From contig JALWEC010000076.1 of assembly GCA_027036655.1 (NCBI GenBank), positions 1 through 5,214 of the forward strand: 5,214 bases of DNA. The letters run 5' to 3'. A program made the translations under genes and the position numbers. The stretch is from Melioribacteraceae bacterium (GTDB lineage: Bacteria; Bacteroidota; Ignavibacteria; Ignavibacteriales; Melioribacteraceae). The notes under the pieces were generated by a model. That model was not told the origin of the DNA, did no database searches, and was given only the letters and a program-made list of their open reading frames with translations. Shown here piece by piece: positions 1-5,214 of the stretch. The stretch's first letter is position 1; each line of letters opens with the position of its first letter.

Positions 1-621
1 CGAAACTTCTTCGTGAGTTACCGTTTTTACAACGTTCGGACCCGTTACAAACATGTAGCTTGTTCCGCGCGCCATAAAAATAAAATCTGTAATTGCGGGA
101 GAATAAACCGCTCCGCCCGCGCTTGGTCCGAGTATCGCCGAGATTTGCGGAACAACGCCGGACGCCAAAGTATTACGGAGAAAAATGTCGGCGTAACCGC
201 CGAGACTGACAACGCCTTCCTGAATTCGCGCGCCGCCGGAATCGTTCAAACCGATTATCGGGATTCCCATCTTCATTGCCAAATCCATAATCTTGCAAAT
301 CTTTTCGGCGTGAGCTTCCGACAACGAGCCGCCGAAAACCGTAAAATCCTGACTAAAAACCGCGACGACTCTTCCGTTGATTTTTCCGAATCCGGTTACA
401 ACTCCATCGCCGGGGACTTTCTTTTTATCCAATCCGAAATCCGTTGCGCGGCTTTCTACGAACATATCAATTTCGTCAAAGCTCCCTTCGTCAAGAAGCA
501 AATCCACTCGTTCTCTCGCCGTGAATTTACCTTTTTCATGCTGTTTTGCTATTTTGTCGGCGCCTCCGCCTAATCTTGCTTTTTCTCTTAAACTTTCCAA
601 ATAATTAATTTTTTCTTTCAT
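1..621 (-). CDS. Biotin-dependent acyl-CoA carboxylase, carboxyltransferase (beta) subunit, N-terminal part (propionyl-CoA carboxylase beta / methylmalonyl-CoA decarboxylase alpha type)
   Basis: The reading frame opens with ATG at 621 and runs off the left edge, giving 207 residues of a protein that is normally about 510-520 residues. It transfers a carboxyl group between carboxybiotin and an acyl-CoA in the cytoplasm. Family hallmarks are the start ([12 protein letters not shown], residues 9-20), [15 protein letters not shown] (34-48), [12 protein letters not shown] (96-107), the first oxyanion-hole loop [11 protein letters not shown] (127-137) and [12 protein letters not shown] (165-176). 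The last visible residues, [16 protein letters not shown] (190-205), match the family exactly in order and spacing. Propionyl-CoA carboxylase beta and methylmalonyl-CoA decarboxylase alpha share all of these, so I do not choose a symbol. A weak SD (AGGA, 636-633) sits 11 nt before the start. The gene lies 210 nt behind the ABC ATPase and looks functionally separate. Its GC content is about 50%, higher than its neighbours. The long open frame on the opposite strand is its shadow. Confidence 0.95.
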   Translation of the reverse strand, partial: MKEKINYLESLREKARLGGGADKIAKQHEKGKFTARERVDLLLDEGSFDEIDMFVESRATDFGLDKKKVPGDGVVTGFGKINGRVVAVFSQDFTVFGGSLSEAHAEKICKIMDLAMKMGIPIIGLNDSGGARIQEGVVSLGGYADIFLRNTLASGVVPQISAILGPSAGGAVYSPAITDFIFMARGTSYMFVTGPNVVKTVTHEEVS

Positions 622-831
622 CTTTTGTGTATTCCTAATTTTTTCAGTGTTCTACATTTTTATAATTAGAGACCTTTGCAAAACTTAAAATTGTCATATT
701 GAGTCCGCCACGTTTACCCCGACTGCTTTTCGTTGGGGACGGATGTGGAAGCCATCCGAAATATTTCTAAATTCGGTATAATTACCGGTCCTGAGATTCT
801 TCATTCTTCATTAAAATAGTTAGCTGTTCCG
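622..831. other. Non-coding spacer with several inverted repeats
   Basis: No convincing coding frame is present between the ATPase stop and the carboxylase start. The plus strand holds a chain of inverted repeats. CCCCGAC (717-723) pairs with GTTGGGG (732-738), with one G-U pair and an 8-nt loop; it may extend through TCCG (704-707) with CGGA (740-743). GGATG (741-745) pairs with CATCC (753-757). GAAATATTTC (758-767) is a perfect palindrome. CGGTA (774-778) pairs with TACCG (783-787) around TAAT. ATTCTTC is repeated in tandem at 796-809. The stretch has the look of a decayed dispersed intergenic repeat, with TGTCATATTGAG at 692-703 and GAGATTCTTC at 793-802. The carboxylase promoter should lie here; TAATTATAAAAA on the minus strand (668-657) is a possible AT-rich core, but no good -35 partner is visible. 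Confidence 0.6.
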
Positions 832-835
832 CTAA
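813..835 (-). terminator. Possible weak terminator at the ATPase gene end
   Basis: On the minus strand TTAGC (835-831) and GCTAA (824-820) form a 5-bp stem around a 6-nt loop, followed by CTATTTT. The stem overlaps the ATPase TAG stop codon (834-832). The stem is short and AT-rich, so termination would be inefficient; this is a candidate only. Confidence 0.25.
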
Positions 836-1599
836 ACTTTCACCGTCAAAAATTTATCATTTGCATCTTTGTATTTTATGAGAATTGAATTCCTCAATTC
901 CAAAAACTCTTCCGAGTCTATAAGTGAAGCGTCTCTTTCTTCCGGGAAAGAAATTTCATATCGTTCAATTATTTTTCCGGGATGTTTGCTCATCAACAGT
1001 AATTTATCAGATGCAAACAAACCGTCGGTTAAATTATTTGTCGCAAAAAGAAATGTGGTCTTGTCGTAAATTTTATTAAGTTCTCTCAGTTTCAACAATA
1101 ATTCAAATCGGGTTTTTTCATCATTGATATTATCAAGAGCGTCGTCAATCAATACAATTAGCGGATTCTTCGCCAACGCGCGAGCAAGCTCAATCCTCAA
1201 GCGGAATCCGTAACTTTTCGGATGAGGAGAAAAGTCTTCGTAGCCGGTTAACCCAACGGCGTCTATTGCCTTTTGAATTTCCCTTTCCGAAACGTCTTTT
1301 GCCGTAAACTTTATATTTTCCTTAACGCTTTTCCATTGAAGCGAAGTCGGAGTATCAGCAATTAACGCGGAAATCCTTTCATCCGATTTAATTATCTCCC
1401 CTTCAAAACCGGTTTCCGTCCCTGATAGGATTTTCAACAGCGTTGATTTTCCGGAACCGTAAGGAGCAAGAATAACGGTAAACTCATTTTCGTGTATTGT
1501 GAACGAAAGGTCTTCGAATAAGCGAATTTTATATCCGGTGTTATCTACATAATCTTTGGTTAAAGATTTAACTTCGAGAACAACTTTATTTGATTTCAT
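832..1599 (-). CDS. Degenerate ABC transporter ATP-binding protein, NitT/TauT (SsuB/TauB)-like
   Basis: This 255-residue protein has usual SsuB/TauB length and layout and should sit on the cytoplasmic face of the membrane with the permease encoded just upstream. The Walker A is APYGSGKST (45-53), with Ala for the first Gly. The other motifs have drifted. At the Q-loop, aligned on Pro84 and Trp89, the Gln position is Asp82. The signature is SYGFR (129-133) instead of SGGQ plus R/Q. Walker B is VLIDD (149-153), with Asp153 where the catalytic Glu belongs. The H-loop reads ATNN (186-189), with Asn188 for the switch His. ELARAL (137-142), the D-loop ALD (154-156) and LLLMSKHPGKI (200-210) still match the subfamily. 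The Lys51 nucleotide site seems intact, so ATP binding is likely while hydrolysis is doubtful. The ATG at 1599 overlaps the permease end by 14 nt, with a short SD-like GGA 6 nt upstream, so the two are probably translationally coupled. Substrate unknown. Confidence 0.88.
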   Translation of the reverse strand: MKSNKVVLEVKSLTKDYVDNTGYKIRLFEDLSFTIHENEFTVILAPYGSGKSTLLKILSGTETGFEGEIIKSDERISALIADTPTSLQWKSVKENIKFTAKDVSEREIQKAIDAVGLTGYEDFSPHPKSYGFRLRIELARALAKNPLIVLIDDALDNINDEKTRFELLLKLRELNKIYDKTTFLFATNNLTDGLFASDKLLLMSKHPGKIIERYEISFPEERDASLIDSEEFLELRNSILIKYKDANDKFLTVKV

Positions 1600-2350
1600 C
1601 AGGTATCCAGCTTATAATTTTGTATTCAATTAATTTAAAGAGCAAACCCGAAACGTAAATAACAACTATCATTATAACTATCGATAAAGTAAGAATTGAA
1701 ATGTCGTTGTATTTTAACGCTTGTAACATTAGCGCTCCCATTCCGTAACTGCCGGAAATCATTTCGTAAAGAAGCGCCCAGCCCCAAGACAAAAGGAAAA
1801 GAATGTGAATCTTTTCAAAAACATAGGGCTTTAATAACTTGCTCACCACATCTCTTATGATTTCTTTCTCCGTAAGCCCTAAAGATTTCAGCGTATAAAA
1901 ATAATCTTTATTAATTTTTCTGACTTCCGAGGCGAGAAAAATCTTCTGCTCCAACCCGGCAACAAGCATCAGAAAAACAAGCTCGGCAATCCAAGAGCTT
2001 CCAAACCAATAAATCATAAAAAGCATCAGAAAAACATATGAGAAAAAACGAAATGAAAAAAGGAGCGTTGCGCTTAGGTCGTATGTTAAAAACAACTTGG
2101 GACTGTAATACCTCGTTACGTAACAGCAGAGAAAACCCAGAATCGGAATGAGAACGACAAGAAGCGACGTAAGTCCGATTGCGCTAATAAAATAGTACTC
2201 TGAAAAAAGAGTCCCGAGCGAATCTATCATAGAAGCAGGCGAAGGTAAAATCTGGTTTGGAGGTAAAATAAATTGGAATAGAATAATATATATAAATGTG
2301 AACCAAGCGGCTATTTTTGCGAAGCTTTTGTATCCGGAATAATCTGTCAT
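1586..2350 (-). CDS. ABC transporter permease, divergent NitT/TauT (SsuC/TauC)-like
   Basis: This 254-residue integral membrane protein has about six hydrophobic stretches (near 12-30, 55-79, 93-116, 120-133, 181-198 and 217-241). The ILPSPASMIDSL stretch (34-45) after the first membrane segment is the characteristic SsuC/TauC entry motif. The cytoplasmic EAA-type coupling loop is recognisable at 147-175 from SLG (156-158), the trailing IIRDVV (164-169) and Pro175, but the EAA triplet itself has become Tyr-Thr-Leu (152-154). EMISGSYGMGALM (196-208) corresponds to the conserved late loop of the family. It pairs with the overlapping ATPase gene. No periplasmic binding protein is encoded in the window. 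It begins 79 nt after the radical SAM stop; no clear SD is seen before the ATG, and the gap holds no convincing terminator, so read-through from the upstream genes is plausible. Import of a small solute is the family norm; the cargo here cannot be told. Confidence 0.85.
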   Translation of the reverse strand: MTDYSGYKSFAKIAAWFTFIYIILFQFILPPNQILPSPASMIDSLGTLFSEYYFISAIGLTSLLVVLIPILGFLCCYVTRYYSPKLFLTYDLSATLLFSFRFFSYVFLMLFMIYWFGSSWIAELVFLMLVAGLEQKIFLASEVRKINKDYFYTLKSLGLTEKEIIRDVVSKLLKPYVFEKIHILFLLSWGWALLYEMISGSYGMGALMLQALKYNDISILTLSIVIMIVVIYVSGLLFKLIEYKIISWIPDEIK

Positions 2351-2429
2351 ATTTAATTACCAAATTCAATGATTAAGAATCAAAATATATTTAAGAAGTA
2401 ACGGGAAATCAATCTAAAAGAAAAATAAT
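2351..2429. other. 79-nt AT-rich gap between radical SAM and permease genes
   Basis: This is the only sizeable break within the five-gene run. It is strongly AT-rich. I see no stable GC stem followed by a T-run on the minus strand, and no promoter pair with acceptable spacing. Transcription could continue through it, but a second weak promoter cannot be excluded. Confidence 0.4.
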
Positions 2430-3407
2430 TTATTTCAGCATTTTCTTGATTTTCTGCTTAACCAATTTTTGATAACCGTACTTAATCTTACTCGGCAATG
2501 CGGCCACCGCATATTTATCCGTAGGGAAAGCAAACGACGGCTCGAAGTAGCAGTTGACGGTGCATCCCTCGCAGAAATCAAACCGCCCTTCCATTGATTT
2601 GTAATATTGATATTCATTGCTTTTCATAACATCGGAAATTGATTTTTCAATCGGAATTGTTTTCCGCATAAAATGGTAGCACGGAAGAACGACTTCATTC
2701 ATCGGCGAAATAACCATAACTCTCGATACGGCTTTGCACTTGGGTTGTTCGATATGGTTGCCGCCGTCGCGCCGCAAATCGATAAAAGCTTTATTTAAAT
2801 AAGCGTTACTTTTTCCTTTTACAAATTCCTCCACAAAATCAAGCGCTTCGGAAGACAACCCCGGATTGCCGAAATAGGAGAAAACCGGATTTACAAGTAA
2901 AACCAAATCGTGCTTTACCGCAATTTCGTACATGCGCGGAAGTTTTTTATATGTTTCATTTGTAACCGTAAAAAGAATATCGGGAAATTCACCGAGCGAT
3001 TTTGCCAATTCAATAGATTCGAAAACCGATTTGTAACTCTCAACTCCGCGGATTTTATTATGCTCTTCCTCGTCGGGAGAATCAAGCGAGAAGTGAAGCA
3101 GATTTACCTTCCCGGCCAACTTCTCAGCATACTTGGCGTAAAGCAAAGTGTTTGTGGTGATGCTTGTCTGCATCTTCAGCGCTCGCGCATGCTCGGTCAT
3201 CTCGACAATGTGCGGATTCAGCAGCGGCTCGCCACCGGTTAAGTCTATAAACTTTACCCCGAGTTTCTTTAATTCGTTTGTGTTCCGGATAAAATCATCA
3301 AGAGAAGCGTGCGGAGTATCTTTATATTTTCCGTGCGCGGCAAATTCACAAAACTCACAATAAGCGTTACAGCGATAGGTTACATAATAATTGCAGAGAA
3401 GAAGCAT
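2430..3407 (-). CDS. Radical SAM enzyme with SPASM/HpnH-like C-terminal cysteine cluster
   Basis: I start this 325-residue protein at ATG 3407. The start is supported by the TGATG overlap with the glycosyltransferase stop and by AGGAAG (3422-3417) 9 nt upstream; a TTG at 3428 would add seven residues but has a poorer context. The radical SAM cysteines are Cys13, Cys17 and Cys20 (CNAYCEFC), which hold a 4Fe-4S cluster that cleaves S-adenosylmethionine. LTGGEPLLNPH (56-66) is the SAM-binding GGEP region, and TTNTLL (84-89) and LLHFSLDSP (103-111) follow the usual barrel strands. A second cysteine set, Cys224, Cys243, Cys279, Cys282 and Cys286, suggests an auxiliary cluster. PCY (242-244) and CEGCTVNCYFEP (279-290) recall the C-terminal part of HpnH as I remember it. 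There is no B12-binding domain and no membrane segment; a basic tail (307-325) could touch the membrane. Substrate unknown; context points to a sugar or lipid-linked glycan rather than a peptide, since no precursor peptide is seen nearby. Confidence 0.9.
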   Translation of the reverse strand: MLLLCNYYVTYRCNAYCEFCEFAAHGKYKDTPHASLDDFIRNTNELKKLGVKFIDLTGGEPLLNPHIVEMTEHARALKMQTSITTNTLLYAKYAEKLAGKVNLLHFSLDSPDEEEHNKIRGVESYKSVFESIELAKSLGEFPDILFTVTNETYKKLPRMYEIAVKHDLVLLVNPVFSYFGNPGLSSEALDFVEEFVKGKSNAYLNKAFIDLRRDGGNHIEQPKCKAVSRVMVISPMNEVVLPCYHFMRKTIPIEKSISDVMKSNEYQYYKSMEGRFDFCEGCTVNCYFEPSFAFPTDKYAVAALPSKIKYGYQKLVKQKIKKMLK

Positions 3408-4498
3408 CAGTACTTTCTTCCTTTCCAATCTACTTTTCTCGTTACTGCAACGACAATAGGCAAAATGATTACATAAATTGTATAATATATTTCAAATGCG
3501 GCGTAGTCGGAAAGTTTAGTTGAAAGACCTAATTTTTTGTTTGACGAATAAAGAAGAAGATAATCCGAAATCAGCTTGAAGAAAAGTATTTCGAGAATTA
3601 CCGGAGAATAAAACAACAGCGAAAGAACGGTAAATAAATTCGTTAAAAAACCTGTCGCCATAATTAGAAAACCCGCGAAATCCGTTTTTAATCCGCCGAC
3701 GCCCCAACGTTTTTTCTGACGGTAAATGGACTTAACGGATTCAAGCGGCTTGGAAACAACAAGCGCGCCTTTATCTAACGGATAAATTGTTTTATATTTT
3801 TTCAGCGCATGGATTTTCTGAATCAGAGCCAAATCTTCGGTAACGGAAAACGGGATTGCCGCATAGCCGCCGATTTCGTCATACGCTTTTCTCGTAAAGG
3901 ACATATTGTTTCCGATGCAACTGACCGGAATTCCGTAATTGATTGTTCCCGCCGCAACCGTAAGCAGATAAACAAAATCGAGCGCCTGCATTCCTTCAAA
4001 AGTTTTACTGTTTCTCTGTGTGGTAAATCCTCCCACAAAAGCCACATTATCCTTAAAATATGAGGCGAGAGTTCCAGCCCACGTTTTGGGAACAACGCAA
4101 TCGGCGTCGGTTGTTAAAATTATTTCTCCGGTTGAGTTTTTAATTCCGTTAGCCAAAGCGTTTGCTTTCCCCGGCATTTCGGCAATCTGCTCGGTCGGTT
4201 TTATAAGTTTGAAATTATTTTTATCCTTAATAAAATCGCTTACAATCGAATAGGTTTTATCGGTCGAATCATCATCTACAATAATAACTTCAAGTTTTCC
4301 TTCCGGATATTCAAGCTCGGCAAGCGAAGCGATACATTCAAAAATATTCTCTTCTTCGTTTCTTGCCGCAACAATAACCGAAGCGGTCGGCAATTTATCA
4401 AAAGGAATTTTGTCATAACGCTTGTAAGCCCCAATCATAAAAAGGGCTGTTTGAATAAAATAAGCCGAAACAATAATCAGAAAAATCAGCTCAAACAT
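3407..4498 (-). CDS. Membrane-anchored family 2 glycosyltransferase
   Basis: This 363-residue protein has an N-terminal membrane segment (about 2-23), a cytoplasmic GT-A domain and C-terminal hydrophobic segments (about 274-297, 299-317 and 335-352). GT2 motifs are complete: SVIVAARNEEENI (40-52), VDDDSTD (74-80) for nucleotide binding, TTDADC (129-134) as the DxD metal site, TED (220-222) with the likely catalytic Asp222, and QKKRW (261-265), the QxxRW motif. PGKANALANG (109-118) is also typical. It should move a sugar from a nucleotide donor to a lipid or growing glycan at the inner face of the membrane. QxxRW is common in processive synthases such as IcaA/PgaC, but the protein is shorter than those, so a single-sugar transfer is equally possible. 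Donor sugar unknown; the adjacent deacetylase hints at an N-acetylated one. The ATG at 4498 overlaps the deacetylase end by 13 nt and has a clear GGAG 7 nt upstream, the best SD in the window. Confidence 0.93.
   Translation of the reverse strand: MFELIFLIIVSAYFIQTALFMIGAYKRYDKIPFDKLPTASVIVAARNEEENIFECIASLAELEYPEGKLEVIIVDDDSTDKTYSIVSDFIKDKNNFKLIKPTEQIAEMPGKANALANGIKNSTGEIILTTDADCVVPKTWAGTLASYFKDNVAFVGGFTTQRNSKTFEGMQALDFVYLLTVAAGTINYGIPVSCIGNNMSFTRKAYDEIGGYAAIPFSVTEDLALIQKIHALKKYKTIYPLDKGALVVSKPLESVKSIYRQKKRWGVGGLKTDFAGFLIMATGFLTNLFTVLSLLFYSPVILEILFFKLISDYLLLYSSNKKLGLSTKLSDYAAFEIYYTIYVIILPIVVAVTRKVDWKGRKY
3408..3425 (-). promoter_or_regulatory. Ribosome binding site deciding the radical SAM start
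   Basis: On the minus strand AAAGGAAG lies inside the last codons of the glycosyltransferase, with AGGAAG 9 nt before the ATG at 3407. The glycosyltransferase TGA shares its A with that ATG. This favours termination-reinitiation coupling and the ATG over the TTG at 3428. Confidence 0.6.
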
Positions 4499-5124
4499 TC
4501 TTTAGCTCCGCCAATTACAAAATTATTTTTCTCCGCTTGCAAAATTGCGTAATTTATTGATTCTTCAATAATGCCGGCGGATTTATTACTGTCGTGAAAC
4601 ACAATTATAGAATTTCCTTTAAGATAATTGTCCACGGTTTTTTTTACAATACTCAGTTCATTTTTAAAATCATAAGTAAGCAACGACCACATCACATTTT
4701 TTAATCCGAAAGGAATTAATTCATCAGCCAAACCGAATGGGAATCTCCCATGCGGAGGACGAAAGAATTTAACCTTGTAACCGAAATCCTCCGCCATTAT
4801 TTTTTGAACGGCTCCGAGTTCTTCCCTTCTTTCATTTTTATTCAGCTTGGTTATTATCGAATGGCGCATTGTGTGATTGCCGATTTCGTGTCCTTCCTCT
4901 AAAATATCTTTTACTAACTCGGGATAACGTAAAATATTTTCTCCGACTAAAAAAAACAACGCCTTAATATTTTTCTTTTTTAACGAAGTTAAAATTATTT
5001 CCGTTGTCCCCGGATTTGGTCCGTCATCAAAAGAAAAAAGAACTTTATCTTTCGACGATTCCCAAGCGAAATTATGAAATATCCGTTTCACCAATATAGG
5101 CGGATTATATAAATAACTAAACAT
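4486..5124 (-). CDS. Polysaccharide deacetylase family protein (CE4, NodB homology domain), no signal peptide
   Basis: This 212-residue protein is essentially one NodB domain, a metal-dependent deacetylase of N- or O-acetylated sugars. Motif 1 is FSFDDGP (30-36) with catalytic base Asp33 and metal ligand Asp34. Motif 2 is GNHTMRHS (82-89), supplying metal ligands His84 and His88. Motif 3 is FFRPPHGRF (120-128) with Arg122. Trp146 and Asp152 lie in the motif 4 region, and motif 5 is IVFHDS (174-179) with His177. All expected active-site residues are present. Residues 1-27 hold no hydrophobic signal segment, so it is predicted to stay in the cytoplasm, unlike secreted IcaB/PgaB. The ATG at 5124 is the only workable start: the frame meets a TAA eight codons upstream with no alternative start between. 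No SD is visible. It is the first gene of the overlapping set, and the substrate is probably the product of the glycosyltransferase encoded next. Confidence 0.92.
   Translation of the reverse strand: MFSYLYNPPILVKRIFHNFAWESSKDKVLFSFDDGPNPGTTEIILTSLKKKNIKALFFLVGENILRYPELVKDILEEGHEIGNHTMRHSIITKLNKNERREELGAVQKIMAEDFGYKVKFFRPPHGRFPFGLADELIPFGLKNVMWSLLTYDFKNELSIVKKTVDNYLKGNSIIVFHDSNKSAGIIEESINYAILQAEKNNFVIGGAKECLS
4499..4512 (-). promoter_or_regulatory. Ribosome binding site of the glycosyltransferase
   Basis: GGCGGAG on the minus strand (4512-4506) has its GGAG core 7 nt before the ATG at 4498. It stands just upstream of the deacetylase stop codon (4488-4486), inside that gene's last codons. It is noticeably stronger than the other sites in the window. 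Confidence 0.65.
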
Positions 5125-5192
5125 ATAGAAGAAGCCACAAAAAAATTAAGAATGAAATCTAAATTAATGATTTTTCGAAATTCCGGCTTGAA

Positions 5193-5209
5193 CAAACCTT
5201 CGAGGTTTG
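5193..5209. repeat. Perfect inverted repeat near the right window edge
   Basis: CAAACCT (5193-5199) pairs perfectly with AGGTTTG (5203-5209) around a TCG loop. Neither strand has a T-run directly after it, so it is not a classical intrinsic terminator. It could be a dispersed intergenic repeat or the end structure of a gene outside the window. The adjoining 5125-5192 leader is AT-rich, contains the palindrome TTTCGAAA (5173-5180), and shows no clear promoter for the deacetylase. Confidence 0.5.
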
Positions 5210-5214
5210 CCTTG

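Noticed and set aside
13..573. 186-codon open frame on the plus strand
   Set aside because: It lies exactly opposite the carboxylase gene, whose protein matches its family throughout; the plus-strand translation is basic and low in recognisable motifs, and is a shadow frame.
622..831. CRISPR array or insertion sequence
   Set aside because: The repeats are short inverted pairs without regular spacers, and no transposase fragment or terminal repeat pair is seen.
2910..3242. 110-codon open frame on the plus strand
   Set aside because: Antisense to the radical SAM barrel region; its translation is not recognisable and the sense gene has full motifs.
2430..3407. RiPP-modifying SPASM enzyme
   Set aside because: No small precursor peptide, RRE-like protein or peptidase is visible nearby; the neighbours are carbohydrate enzymes.
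3809..4253. Overlapping plus- and minus-strand open frames within the glycosyltransferase
   Set aside because: They are alternate-frame shadows of a GT2 gene with all catalytic motifs intact.
2430..5124. Poly-N-acetylglucosamine (Ica/Pga-type) synthesis locus
   Set aside because: GT2 plus CE4 fits superficially, but the deacetylase lacks a signal peptide, the synthase is short, and no IcaD/IcaC or PgaA/PgaD partner is present, while a radical SAM enzyme is.
5125..5214. Minus-strand frames open from the right edge into the leader
   Set aside because: One runs about 16 codons to a TAA and another continues into the deacetylase region; neither can be recognised, and they run through the hairpin and AT-rich leader, so there is not enough to call a gene end.

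Overview
All six genes I can support lie on the minus strand, so transcription runs from the right edge to the left. The window is AT-rich and gene-dense. Genes overlap by 1 to 14 nt, and Shine-Dalgarno (SD) signals are mostly weak. This suits a bacterium of the Bacteroidota/Chlorobi/Ignavibacteria sort, but that placement is a tentative impression from style; no marker gene is present.

Layout in transcription order: (1) 5214-5125 is a short AT-rich leader with a perfect hairpin at the window edge. (2) A cytoplasmic-looking CE4 polysaccharide deacetylase (5124-4486). (3) A membrane-anchored GT2 glycosyltransferase (4498-3407). (4) A radical SAM enzyme with an extra C-terminal cysteine cluster (3407-2430). 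Genes 2-4 overlap and are almost certainly one transcript. (5) After 79 nt, an ABC permease of the SsuC/TauC type (2350-1586). (6) Its overlapping ATPase (1599-832), which has lost or altered nearly every catalytic motif. (7) A 210-nt non-coding spacer rich in inverted repeats (622-831). (8) The first 207 codons of a biotin-dependent acyl-CoA carboxylase carboxyltransferase subunit (621 to beyond position 1), a separate metabolic gene with a visibly higher GC content.

The glycosyltransferase, deacetylase and radical SAM genes look like a small pathway. A sugar (possibly an N-acetylhexosamine) is attached to a membrane acceptor, deacetylated at the cytoplasmic face, and modified by radical chemistry. 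The logic resembles the glycosyltransferase/deacetylase/radical SAM combination of hopanoid head-group synthesis (HpnI/HpnK/HpnJ, HpnH), but with a different deacetylase family. The divergent ABC pair behind them has no substrate-binding protein in view, and its role is open. The substrate of the triad and any functional link to the ABC pair are inference; the enzyme families are well supported by motifs.
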